Of a stretch of DNA of 64,000 nucleotides, positions 1 through 7,828 are shown in pieces (the first letter of the stretch is position 1; the number at the start of each line of letters is the position of its first letter). A program made the translations under genes and the position numbers. Location of the stretch: positions 124,001-188,000 of the forward strand of contig OZ245892.1 in assembly GCA_965229605.1 (NCBI GenBank), in the 5' to 3' direction. A model generated the notes under the pieces. That model worked only from the letters and a program-made list of their open reading frames with translations, did not search any database and was not told where the DNA came from. The DNA is from G965229605 sp965229605 (lineage in GTDB: Bacteria > Pseudomonadota > Alphaproteobacteria > CBDDJK01).

Positions 1-72
1 AAACCAGCTTTGGCAAAACAACGGGAGAACCAGATATATTTTGACTGTTCTTGTTCAAAAGCAGCAATTTTA

Positions 73-351
73 TCAGGCCAGCCACCCGCGTTTGGCAGAT
101 TTCTGTTTTGATTGTTTTACCAGCGCGGCCCGTTCCTGGCGCAGGACATTTTCAAGTTTGCGCACCGCCTGACAGGATAATTCATAGCGGCCCACCTTTG
201 CATCGCCAACAATCGCCACTTCGCGATAGCTTAAGGGATCAACCGCACAGACTTTGACAAAATTGCCCTGGCCGATAAATTCAATCAGCGCCCCTTGCGG
301 CAAAACCCGGCGGTCATAGGGGACTTTATGCGATGATTTCGGCTGTCTCAT
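73..351 (-). CDS. DUF6898-like small conserved protein
   Basis: A 92-residue protein directly downstream of ispE, overlapping its end by 4 bases, so probably co-transcribed and translationally coupled. The central stretch (about residues 18-70) has a compact beta-rich pattern around FVKVCAVDP and EVAIVG, followed by a helix VRKLENVL. From memory this matches the small alphaproteobacterial family annotated as DUF6898. The tail is basic (KQSKQKSAKRG). No catalytic motif, signal peptide or membrane segment is visible. Function is unknown. Family assignment is moderate; the gene itself is well supported by its position and pattern. Confidence 0.65.
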   Translation of the reverse strand: MRQPKSSHKVPYDRRVLPQGALIEFIGQGNFVKVCAVDPLSYREVAIVGDAKVGRYELSCQAVRKLENVLRQERAALVKQSKQKSAKRGWLA

Positions 352-1286
352 GGTTTTGTATTTTTAGCCTCAAACCAGCCTCCAGACCAGGCAAAAAATC
401 CCTGGTCGGTAAAATAGCTGGCGGCAGCGGCGGCTTGCTCCGACTTTTTGAACAGGCCCCATAGAGCCGACCCGCTTCCGCTCATCCGGGCGCACAGGCA
501 GCCTTTTTGGTTTATGATTTGCTGTTGCAGGGTTGTGAGCGCAGGCATAAGCACCTGCGCTGCCGGGAAAAGCTGGTTCTGCCGCGCCTGGACGAGATCA
601 AGGAAGGCTTTTTTTCCTATTTGTGTCGGCATGGATAAAGCGGGGCTGGATATTAAAGGATCAGGGGTTAATATTTGTTGTGATTTGGCGTAGCTGTCAA
701 AAACAGTTTGTGTTGAAAGCCCTTGCCCGGGCCAGACGATCAGGAGTGCGCATTTGGGCGGCACGAACAGGCGGGTCACGGTTTCGCCGCGATCTTGCAG
801 GTGATAGAGCGCAAAGCGTTTTTGCTGTGGTTCATTAAGCAAGGCTGAGACAAACACCGGCACATCAGAGCCGATTTTTGCGGCCAGTGCCAGCAGCTGG
901 TCGAGTGGCGGGCGAATTTTCCAGCAGCGCAACAGGCCAACCAGCATTGCGGCGGCATCGGCAGAGCCCCCGCCAAGTCCGGCCTGTGCGGGGATATTTT
1001 TGGTTAAATGGCAGGAGACTGAATCACGATAGCCCAGAAATTCGCTTAAATATATAAAGGCTTTGGTGACAAGATTGGTCTGGTCTGCTTTTGCGTGCGC
1101 GGCAAAAGGCCCGTCAATGGTCAGTCGAAAAGACGGGGCCGGAGCAATCGAGAGTTGATCACTCAATCCAATAAAGCCAACCAGACTGTCCAGCTTATGA
1201 TAGTTATCGGGACGGCGTCCCAGAATTTCCAGGGAGAGATTGATCTTGGCAGGGGCGGTGATCTCTATTTTACCGGGTTCCACCAT
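348..1286 (-). CDS. ispE: 4-diphosphocytidyl-2-C-methyl-D-erythritol kinase
   Basis: IspE phosphorylates CDP-methylerythritol with ATP in the MEP (non-mevalonate) isoprenoid pathway, in the cytosol. The N-terminus has the family hallmark APAKINLSLEI, and the GHMP-kinase glycine loop PAQAGLGGGSAD lies at about residues 99-110. A C-terminal RMSGSGSALWG is the second conserved GHMP motif. An upstream in-frame ATG at 1355 would add 23 unrelated residues and run into the preceding kinase gene. The ATG at 1286 sits two bases past that gene's stop and gives a normal family length of 312 residues, so it was chosen. The isoprenoid product feeds the ubiquinone genes elsewhere in the window. Confidence 0.95.
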   Translation of the reverse strand: MVEPGKIEITAPAKINLSLEILGRRPDNYHKLDSLVGFIGLSDQLSIAPAPSFRLTIDGPFAAHAKADQTNLVTKAFIYLSEFLGYRDSVSCHLTKNIPAQAGLGGGSADAAAMLVGLLRCWKIRPPLDQLLALAAKIGSDVPVFVSALLNEPQQKRFALYHLQDRGETVTRLFVPPKCALLIVWPGQGLSTQTVFDSYAKSQQILTPDPLISSPALSMPTQIGKKAFLDLVQARQNQLFPAAQVLMPALTTLQQQIINQKGCLCARMSGSGSALWGLFKKSEQAAAAASYFTDQGFFAWSGGWFEAKNTKP

Positions 1287-1287
1287 A

Positions 1288-2382
1288 TTATCTGCTGATT
1301 TCCACGAGTTGATCAAAATGCATAAGACCGCTGGTGGTATCGGCCTGTTGCACAACCGCAGCGGCGTTATGGGCGGCCCATTTCAAAGCCTGTTCAGGCG
1401 GGCTGCCCTCAGCAAGCCGGGCGGCCAGAGTTGCGACAAAACCGTCCCCGGCCCCGGCAGTGCCTTTGACCTGAACTTTGACAATGGGTTGATGCAATAG
1501 TTTCGGGGTTGATGGGCTGTAATAATAGCTGCCTTGCCCGCCATCGGTCAGGCAAACAGATTTGATTCCCGTCGAGACCAGTCTTTCAAGAATCCACTGG
1601 ACCGGGAAAGCCCCGCCGGTGGTTTGTATGACGGACGGAGTCGCCGGATCACCCGGGTTATTGTCTTCTTTGGGCGGTACTGTTTGCGTATAGGCCGCAA
1701 GAATCGGGGCCAGCACCCCGGCTTCAATCCGGTTGATAGATAGAAGGTCGATCTTGCTGGCCTGATCAAGAAAGTCGCGGGCCCGTCTGGCAAGCTGAAT
1801 ACGCCCGGGATTGACAGAAATAAAGGCTTTCCAGCGCATCCCCATCTCAAGCAAGTCGGGCAGAATCTCGGTTGAATCGCCACTCAAGGGGGCAATATGG
1901 ACAAGATCACAAGGCTTTCCGCTTTCCATTGCCGATTTTTTGTCCATTGTTAGACCTTTTGCGGCCTGGACATCGGTTTGATCCAGCGCGGTATTGGCGC
2001 CCCGGCGGGTAAAAATAGCCGCATTGCGGTCATGAGACGCAATCATGACCGAGGCCCCGGTCGGCAGCAGGTCATCTTTGCGAACCAGCCCGGTATGTAA
2101 ACCCTGTACTATGCAGTAAGACAGAATCCGTTCACGCTCGACATCATCGCCGGTGCGGACAAGCGGGGATACCTGATACCCAAGCCGCGAAAGAGCAACG
2201 GCGGTATTCAATGCGCCGCCACCGACATGAAGGGTAATCGCTTGCGCATCAATTTTATGCCCTGGCTCGACCAGAAGAAACTGGCTGTGGGCATTATTGA
2301 ATGAAATTCGTTCGATCTTGTCGGGGTTCAATATCGTGATCGTATCAATCACGGCTGATCCGACCGTAAGGGCGCGGGGCAT
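1288..2382 (-). CDS. PfkB-family carbohydrate kinase
   Basis: A ribokinase/PfkB-fold sugar or nucleoside kinase of 364 residues. The glycine-rich segment GGGALNTAVALSRLGY (about residues 53-68) is PfkB signature 1. The C-terminal KGTAGAGDGFVATLAARL carries the anion hole and the catalytic Asp of GAGD. There is a Pro/Asp-rich insertion around TVPPKEDNNPGDPATPS before the last third. The substrate cannot be read from sequence. A TTG at 2397 could extend it by five residues, but the ATG at 2382 has a GGA-type ribosome-binding site and is preferred. It is followed two bases later by ispE, so they likely share a transcript. Confidence 0.85.
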   Translation of the reverse strand: MPRALTVGSAVIDTITILNPDKIERISFNNAHSQFLLVEPGHKIDAQAITLHVGGGALNTAVALSRLGYQVSPLVRTGDDVERERILSYCIVQGLHTGLVRKDDLLPTGASVMIASHDRNAAIFTRRGANTALDQTDVQAAKGLTMDKKSAMESGKPCDLVHIAPLSGDSTEILPDLLEMGMRWKAFISVNPGRIQLARRARDFLDQASKIDLLSINRIEAGVLAPILAAYTQTVPPKEDNNPGDPATPSVIQTTGGAFPVQWILERLVSTGIKSVCLTDGGQGSYYYSPSTPKLLHQPIVKVQVKGTAGAGDGFVATLAARLAEGSPPEQALKWAAHNAAAVVQQADTTSGLMHFDQLVEISR

Positions 2383-2485
2383 TATCTGATTTTCCAATAG
2401 AGGGTCATATTTCTTTTAAAAAACCATAGCGGGTCCTGCCTCAAATCTCAACTGGCTCTTTAAACAGGCGTTTTGATCCTTAAAA

Positions 2486-2597
2486 CCGACAAAATGTCGG
2501 TTGAAGAGTCGGAAAAAGCAAAATTTTCTTAAACATTTTCAAGCAATAAGAAAAAAAGATGTCAATTTCCGACAATTTGAAGGTCAACCGACATTTT
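2486..2597. promoter_or_regulatory. Operator-like inverted repeat upstream of the SznF-like gene
   Basis: The AT-rich gap holds a palindrome CCGACA-AAA-TGTCGG (2486-2500). A 14-bp block AAAATGTCGGTTGA at 2491-2504 has a perfect inverted copy TCAACCGACATTTT at 2584-2597. A second pair, GTCGGAAA at 2508-2515 and TTTCCGAC at 2566-2573, is nested inside in the same mirror order. The whole is therefore a two-box, mirror-symmetric array ending about 70 bases before the start codon. This layout is typical of a site bound by a dimeric regulator that can loop. No regulator gene lies beside it. Function is inferred; the repeats are seen directly. Confidence 0.6.
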
Positions 2598-2668
2598 GCT
2601 GGATTGTGCAAGAGGTCTTTAAATTATAGGTGGTTATATAAAAGAAAGATTAACTATAAGGACGTTTT

Positions 2669-4192
2669 ATGAATCATATCTATGAAAAGCCTGCCAGCGC
2701 GGGACAACCGGCCTTCGGAGGCGACACTTTGAAGGCCCGTGCATCTAATGTTCGCAAAGATCAGGCCAGTTCAAACTGGCCGGGGCCTTTTTCATCGCAC
2801 GCGCAGTTTGTTGAGGCGGTGAGCCAGTTCGCAAGCCATGATTTATTTTCAACGCCACAGGTCGCAACGGGCCTATCCGATCACATGCACCATGATATAG
2901 GTGCCGGAAGCGCTTTTCGCCGCAGCCTTCGTCCACAGGATATCGATTTTATCAAAGAGCGGGGTCAAATAAAAGCCTCGGAATTCAGATGTTCGGGTGC
3001 TTTGCTTGGGCAGCGGATTTTAAATGTGATTTACGAACAGGACCTGGTTTTTATACCAGAGCAACAGAAAAAAGAGGACCGTGATTTTCAAGCTTTTTAT
3101 GACCCGAATTTGCGGGCACTGGGTCAGATGATTCGCCCCGGTTTGGAATCCTTCCTGTTTTCATGGCTGGATACAGAAATCGGCTTGTCCGGGAATTGGG
3201 ATAAGGAGCAGATGCGGGCCTATCTGATGCTGCGGCTGGCGCAAGACCGGTCCGGCGAAAGCGAACTCTGCAAGACAATCACGCAGGCCCAAAACCCGGA
3301 AGCGGCGGGCAAACTATTTCTGGTCCAGCTGGCCTCTGACTTTGTCACTGAAGCCTCGGCAATGGCGCGTAATGTTCTGGGGAATTACGGCCCCAGCCTG
3401 TCCGAGCTTTTTACCATTCTGATTGATGAATATGGCTATGGTGTCCACCCTTCAAAACATTCCTCCCTGTTTGAAAAGACCCTTGCCAGTGTTGATCTTT
3501 CGCCCAATGTTCACGCCTATTGGGGCCATTTCCTGGGGTCAAGTCTGGCTCTGGTCAATTATTTCCATTATATATCAGCCAATCACCAGTATTTCTTCCG
3601 CTATCTTGGCGCGATGCTTTATACGGAAGGTACTCTATATGAATCCAATCGCCAGCAATCCGCTATGCTGCGTCAGGTCTTTGGGGATAAAATTGATCGT
3701 CAGTATTTTGATGAACATGTCCATATTGATAAACATCATGCCCAGATGGCTCTGGACCGGGTTATTGACCCGGTGATCGAACGCTGCGGGGTTCAGGTGA
3801 TCCCGGAAATCGTGCGCGGTTTTGAAGAATTTGCCCTGTTGCAAAATATGGCGGATCGCGACCTGATGGCACAGATTGTCTGGGCCGATGGGTTAAAGGT
3901 TGCTTCAAACAAGGATCGGCCCCTGAAAGAACTTGCGAAAACAGACCTTGCAGCCAGCGCGTTTTCGGAAAAACCTGCCGAAGTCTCGGTCCCGCATGTT
4001 CACGACCTGCCTGAATGGTTTGAAGTCGAAGAAGGGGTGCTGCAATTTTATGCCAGCCCCTTTCATATCCATACACTTGCCGCCGGGGATGCTGTTTATA
4101 TCCCGCAGTTTCGCCATCACGGCACCCTGATCGGTGATCAGCCCTGTCGCTATCGGGCCTATCCTTTTGCTGATTCAGCGGTTGCGCAATAA
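2669..4192 (+). CDS. SznF-like haem-oxygenase-fold diiron oxidase fused to a cupin
   Basis: A 507-residue protein: a helical N-terminal region (about 1-200), a haem-oxygenase-like diiron oxidase (HDO) domain (about 200-380) and a C-terminal cupin (about 435-500). Candidate HDO iron ligands are E228, E254, H264, E320, H350, D354 and H357. Candidate cupin ligands are H443, H445 and H484. These spacings (26, 10, 56, 30, 4, 3; then 2 and 39) equal those I recall for Streptomyces SznF (E189, E215, H225, E281, H311, D315, H318; H407, H409, H448). SznF N-hydroxylates N-methyl-arginine with its HDO domain and rearranges it to an N-nitrosourea with its cupin. A related N-oxidation and N-N bond formation is inferred here; the substrate is unknown. 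ATG at 2669 follows AAGGA. No SznE-like methyltransferase is adjacent. Confidence 0.85.
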   Translation: MNHIYEKPASAGQPAFGGDTLKARASNVRKDQASSNWPGPFSSHAQFVEAVSQFASHDLFSTPQVATGLSDHMHHDIGAGSAFRRSLRPQDIDFIKERGQIKASEFRCSGALLGQRILNVIYEQDLVFIPEQQKKEDRDFQAFYDPNLRALGQMIRPGLESFLFSWLDTEIGLSGNWDKEQMRAYLMLRLAQDRSGESELCKTITQAQNPEAAGKLFLVQLASDFVTEASAMARNVLGNYGPSLSELFTILIDEYGYGVHPSKHSSLFEKTLASVDLSPNVHAYWGHFLGSSLALVNYFHYISANHQYFFRYLGAMLYTEGTLYESNRQQSAMLRQVFGDKIDRQYFDEHVHIDKHHAQMALDRVIDPVIERCGVQVIPEIVRGFEEFALLQNMADRDLMAQIVWADGLKVASNKDRPLKELAKTDLAASAFSEKPAEVSVPHVHDLPEWFEVEEGVLQFYASPFHIHTLAAGDAVYIPQFRHHGTLIGDQPCRYRAYPFADSAVAQ

Positions 4193-4206
4193 GCGGGCGC
4201 AATAAG
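4184..4206. repeat. 13-bp tandem duplication across the SznF-like stop codon
   Basis: GCGCAATAAG occurs at 4184-4193 and again at 4197-4206. The TAA stop lies in the first copy and the second copy is just beyond it. One of several tandem microduplications in this window. Confidence 0.7.
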
Positions 4207-4245
4207 ATTATATAACCGGCCCCCGGATTGTTGAAAGCTGATCAC

Positions 4246-4605
4246 ATGACTCCCCCAAGCGCAAGCATTCTTGAATTTTCGCGTGACAAGCGGTGCGTGC
4301 GCGGGGCAGATTCGCATCGCTATTTTTGCCTTACCCTTGAGGGGGAAACGCTGGTGCTGCCAAGCCGCTGTCCGCATCGTGGTGGGCCCTTGCACCTTGC
4401 GCGATTTGATGACAAGACTCAGGCTCTGGTTTGCCCATGGCATCAGTTACGGCTCAGGCCTGCTGTGTTGAGGCGCATGGCTCTGCCGACCGTCACGGTT
4501 GGAGGGTCTTGCCGCACGCTCAATATGAATGATCAGCAAGAGCCGGTGAAAGACACTTCTTCCCGTCAGGAGAATCTCAGGCAGGAGCATTATGAAAAAT
4601 TTTGA
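4246..4605 (+). CDS. Rieske-type [2Fe-2S] ferredoxin-like protein
   Basis: A 119-residue protein with one Rieske cluster site, C42-P-H44 and C63-P-W-H66, separated by 18 residues as in Rieske ferredoxins. The region past the second box is shorter and more basic (RLRPAVLRRM) than in typical members and lacks the usual CPWHGW continuation. A polar tail of about 25 residues follows. It lies 53 bases after the SznF-like gene, and its last codons overlap the permease start. It may pass electrons to the diiron or cupin centre (inferred). The ATG at 4246 was chosen; a TTG at 4228 would add six residues, and neither start has a strong ribosome-binding site. Confidence 0.78.
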   Translation: MTPPSASILEFSRDKRCVRGADSHRYFCLTLEGETLVLPSRCPHRGGPLHLARFDDKTQALVCPWHQLRLRPAVLRRMALPTVTVGGSCRTLNMNDQQEPVKDTSSRQENLRQEHYEKF

Positions 4606-6157
4606 TCAAAAGCAGCTCGAAAAAACATTAGGCCTTGGCGGGGCAGTTGCGCTTGCACTTGGCACCGTTTTAGGCGCCGGGATGCTGGCTCTGCCCGGCC
4701 TGATCCAGATCGTCTCAGGCGATTTCGCCGTCTGGGTCTGGGTGCTTAATGGCATATTGGTCATTCCGCTGCTGGCAGTATTTGCCTGGCTTGGCCGCAA
4801 TTACCCGGGTTCAAGCGGTATTGCCGGATTCGTTGCCGCAGCCTATCCGTTCCTTAAAGACAGTTGCAGCCTGCTGGTGATCGGAACCTTCGCCCTGGGA
4901 TTTCCCGGTATTGCCTTGACCGGGGCGGCCTATCTCGTGCAAGGCGTTGATATCGAAAGCGAATCCATATCGCCACTGATGATCGCCCTGATCGCCGCTG
5001 TCTTGATGATGACCCCGCTGCTGGGGGCCTGGTCCGGCGCACGCAAGGCCGATTCACTGCAACGCTGGATCATCAGTATCTTGCTCGTTTTCCTCTGTCT
5101 GGTTGCCGGACTTGGATTTTGGTCTCTTTTTGGTTCAAGTGAAATAAAAGTGACCCCGGCTGCTGGACAAAGCCTGCTGGCAATCGAACCCGGTGAGTGG
5201 AAAAACATCTTTATGACCAGCCTGTGGCCCGGCATGACACTCGCCTTCTTTGCCTATACAGGCTGGGAAATGATGGCCTTTACCTCTGGAGAGTTCAAAA
5301 ATCCACGTCGCGACTTTCCACTCTCCATCCTGATCAGCTTTTTTCTCGTCCTCGCCCTTTATGGAGGCATCGCCCTGGCTGTGGCGCAGGTGCCAGCCAA
5401 CGAACTGATCGCCTCGCCCGAAACATCGCTGCTCAATGTGATCGAACGAACACTCGCCTTTCCAGGAGTCGGAATCCTCACCGCCATCCTCGTCATCATG
5501 ATTATTATCGTCAATCTCAACGCCGCAATCTGGGCCGCCTCACGCCTGACCTGGTCCTTTGCCCATGACCTCACCAGCCGGGGCCTTATTCCTCTGCGCC
5601 TCGGGCTGGACCGGCTCAGCGGAACGCCGCCTACCCCGCGCCCGGCCATCCTGTTGATCGCCGGGGTCTTTAGCCTCGTGCTCATGGCCTATGGAACCGG
5701 ATGGGTCCAGATCGATACATTGCTCAGCCTGGCCGGGCAGAACTTCTTCGTGCTCTACCTCTTCACCATCCTGGCCTTTATCAAACTGGTCAAAGCCCGC
5801 ACCTTGAAAATTGCCGGAGTCGGCGTATTGGCCCTGTCCTTCGCCTTTATCGCCGGATGGGGACTCGGCCTGATCTATGCGGCTGTCCTATGTTTGCTGC
5901 CGCTCCTCCTCCAGGTTCCGGCAAGATTTCTCCCTGCCCGCAACCATACACAAATGACGGAGGTTTCCATGAACAAACCCTATCCCAAAGAACAGGGCTC
6001 AAAAGAAGAAGCTATAGAGACGATAAAATCACTACGCGAAAGCGCACTTGGCGGCCAATATTCAAAAAAACAGCTAAAGACAATTATGGAAAAACTCGAT
6101 ACGCTGGAAAAACAGGCCACGTCCCCCACCCAGCCGGTCAACGTAACCGGGGCTTAG
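4592..6157 (+). CDS. APC-superfamily amino-acid permease
   Basis: A 521-residue inner-membrane transporter with about 12 hydrophobic segments. The first has the APC signature LGTVLGAGMLALPG (about residues 22-35), the helix-1 substrate-binding bend of amino acid/polyamine/organocation carriers. A second conserved patch is AFFAYTGWEMMAFTSGEFKNPRRDFP (here split: helix-6 YTGWEMMA, then the loop KNPRRDFP). It starts within the last 14 bases of the Rieske gene behind AGGAGC, so translation is coupled. Given the neighbours it may import the amino-acid substrate or export the product of the SznF-like enzyme (inferred). The last 65 residues form a charged cytosolic tail that could be made separately. 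Confidence 0.85.
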   Translation: MKNFDQKQLEKTLGLGGAVALALGTVLGAGMLALPGLIQIVSGDFAVWVWVLNGILVIPLLAVFAWLGRNYPGSSGIAGFVAAAYPFLKDSCSLLVIGTFALGFPGIALTGAAYLVQGVDIESESISPLMIALIAAVLMMTPLLGAWSGARKADSLQRWIISILLVFLCLVAGLGFWSLFGSSEIKVTPAAGQSLLAIEPGEWKNIFMTSLWPGMTLAFFAYTGWEMMAFTSGEFKNPRRDFPLSILISFFLVLALYGGIALAVAQVPANELIASPETSLLNVIERTLAFPGVGILTAILVIMIIIVNLNAAIWAASRLTWSFAHDLTSRGLIPLRLGLDRLSGTPPTPRPAILLIAGVFSLVLMAYGTGWVQIDTLLSLAGQNFFVLYLFTILAFIKLVKARTLKIAGVGVLALSFAFIAGWGLGLIYAAVLCLLPLLLQVPARFLPARNHTQMTEVSMNKPYPKEQGSKEEAIETIKSLRESALGGQYSKKQLKTIMEKLDTLEKQATSPTQPVNVTGA

Positions 6158-6166
6158 GTCAGGGGC

Positions 6167-6742
6167 TTAAACCTCTTCAAGTTTTCGTAAAGGCTTGATG
6201 ACCTGCAGGGTGATGGCATAATCTGAAATAGAATTGCGGTAAAAGCGCAGGTTGTCATACGAAAGATCAATATTTTGCGCATCAGCGAATTTTTTAAATT
6301 TATCGCTGACCCGCGCATTGACATCAACGGTTTTGAAATCAACATTCCACATAAAGGCAATCGGTGTATCTGCATAGCCACCGCGTATATTCGGGGCCAG
6401 ATGATCGCGGGAGAGGACCGCCAAAAGCTGCGGGGTGATCGCGCGTACATGCGTCGGGTCGCCCCAAAAATTATCATGGGCCGGGTCTGGAACCGCAATC
6501 AGAACTTTGGCATTCGGCTTGGCCATCCGGTAAAGTTCCTGGATAATCATGCGAAAACTGTCGGTGGTCTGGCCCAGATGCTCCAGCACATGCGATAGAA
6601 CAATCTCGTCTGCGGTGTTATCCTCAAATGGCCAGGGGGTTTGCTCCAGATCCACCAGTAAATCCGGGTTGCACGCCGGATTATTGTCAACATTGACAAA
6701 ACCTTTAAGATTTTGCGAACCACACCCCAGATTATATTTCAT
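6167..6742 (-). CDS. Class I SAM-dependent methyltransferase
   Basis: A 191-residue Rossmann-fold methyltransferase of the Methyltransf_11 type. It starts with KYNLGCGSQNLKGFVNVD, the SAM-binding loop and acidic strand, and has the motif TADEIVLSHVLEHLGQ typical of this group. The start codon lies one base from the end of carD, so it is co-transcribed with it. It converges on the permease of the SznF-like cluster, only nine bases away. It does not resemble an arginine N-methyltransferase and is on the other strand, so there is no good reason to place it in that pathway. Substrate unknown. Confidence 0.75.
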   Translation of the reverse strand: MKYNLGCGSQNLKGFVNVDNNPACNPDLLVDLEQTPWPFEDNTADEIVLSHVLEHLGQTTDSFRMIIQELYRMAKPNAKVLIAVPDPAHDNFWGDPTHVRAITPQLLAVLSRDHLAPNIRGGYADTPIAFMWNVDFKTVDVNARVSDKFKKFADAQNIDLSYDNLRFYRNSISDYAITLQVIKPLRKLEEV

Positions 6743-6743
6743 G

Positions 6744-7250
6744 TCAGGCTGGCCCTTTCAATAAAACCGTCTCGATTTCCCTGGTCGCCGCTTCCTCGTC
6801 AACCGACTGGATCGCGGCATATTCGCTGGCCAAACGCCCAAGTGCGGCTTGATAAAGCTGGCGTTCGGAATAAGATTGCTCGGGCTGGTCAGGGCCTCTG
6901 AAAAGATCGCGGACAACCTCGGCCACAGCCACAGGGTTCCCGGAATTGATCTTGGTTTCATATTCCTGCGCCCGGCGTGACCACATGGCCCGGCGCACCC
7001 GGCTTTTGCCTTTTAATGTCTTGAAAACAGTCTTCATCTCATCCTGGTCAGACAATTTACGCAAGCCGGACTCAGCTGCTTTCATCGCCGGAACCCGTAA
7101 AATCATCCGGTCCTGTTCAAATGAAATAACAATCAGCTGCAGCGTATGACCGCCAATTTCCTGCTCTTCAAAGCCGGTGACCTTGCCAAGTCCCTGCGTT
7201 GGATAGATAACCAGCTCGCCCTTTTTAAACTTTTGTGCTTTTTGCGCCAT
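6744..7250 (-). CDS. carD: CarD-family transcription regulator
   Basis: CarD binds the RNA polymerase beta subunit and stabilises open complexes at rRNA and other promoters. The 168-residue protein has the N-terminal Tudor-like RNAP-interaction domain (GELVIYPTQGLGKVTGFEEQ, about residues 11-30). An all-helical DNA-binding domain follows, rich in Arg and Trp (SRVRRAMWSRRAQEYETK). Length and domain order are normal for the alphaproteobacterial family. The 190 bases upstream hold no gene that I can see. Confidence 0.93.
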   Translation of the reverse strand: MAQKAQKFKKGELVIYPTQGLGKVTGFEEQEIGGHTLQLIVISFEQDRMILRVPAMKAAESGLRKLSDQDEMKTVFKTLKGKSRVRRAMWSRRAQEYETKINSGNPVAVAEVVRDLFRGPDQPEQSYSERQLYQAALGRLASEYAAIQSVDEEAATREIETVLLKGPA

Positions 7251-7443
7251 GGTAGCCTTTTATATCAAGTGAATGTTTTATTTAGCCATAGAGGCATAAA
7301 TCTTCATAGGTCATTAACCATGCCAGCCCTCTGATTTCAACCAGATTGCGCACAGGCTATGACGTATGGTCAAGGATCAATAGATAAAAGGAATCAGGAA
7401 GGCGCAAAAAAGCGCAGAAAATGGGCGCAGACTTTAAGCGGAG

Positions 7444-7767
7444 TTAAGCCGCTTTGGAGGGGCCAAGAGCCTCCTGCAATTCGCCGGATTCAAACATCTC
7501 GCGGATAATATCACAGCCGCCAACAAATTTTCCGTCAATATAAAGCTGCGGAATCGTCGGCCAGTCGGAATATTCCTTGATGCCCTGGCGAATATCCTCG
7601 TCTGCCAGCACGTCTACCCCTTTGAAAGGCTGGTCAAGATGATTGAGAATCTGCACAACAGTCGAAGAAAAACCACATTGAGGAAAGACTGGCGTGCCTT
7701 TCATAAAAAGCGTCACCGGGTTTTCTTTAATAATTTCATCAATCTGGGCTTTGGTCTCGGGGGTCAT
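7444..7767 (-). CDS. grxD: Monothiol glutaredoxin, Grx4 family
   Basis: A 107-residue single-domain glutaredoxin with the monothiol active site CGFS at residues 31-34. The conserved lysine of MKGTP (about residue 23) and the glutathione-binding WPTIPQLY and GGCDI segments are also present. Such proteins bind a [2Fe-2S] cluster with glutathione and pass it to iron-sulfur targets. The gene lies 61 bases downstream of rpoH. The gap contains a 17-bp tandem duplication. A good ribosome-binding site (AAGGAG) precedes the start. Confidence 0.95.
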   Translation of the reverse strand: MTPETKAQIDEIIKENPVTLFMKGTPVFPQCGFSSTVVQILNHLDQPFKGVDVLADEDIRQGIKEYSDWPTIPQLYIDGKFVGGCDIIREMFESGELQEALGPSKAA

Positions 7768-7785
7768 ATCAATCTCCTTAAATAT

Positions 7786-7819
7786 AGAATGTTCTTAACT
7801 GCAGAATGTTCTTAACTAC
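7786..7819. repeat. 17-bp tandem duplication between rpoH and grxD
   Basis: AGAATGTTCTTAACT is present at 7786-7800 and again at 7803-7817, two adjacent 17-bp units. AGAATGTTCT is itself nearly palindromic, so a regulatory role is possible, but a simple duplication explains it equally well. Confidence 0.65.
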
Positions 7820-7828
7820 AGGCGCTGG

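Noticed and set aside
4405..4500. A frameshift in the Rieske gene, since another frame reads HGISYG after CPWH
   Set aside because: The main frame keeps all four cluster ligands and runs on to a sensible end that overlaps the permease, so it was kept as intact.
6167..6742. The methyltransferase as an SznE-like partner of the SznF-like enzyme
   Set aside because: It is on the other strand, coupled to carD, and looks like a general Methyltransf_11 protein rather than an arginine methyltransferase.
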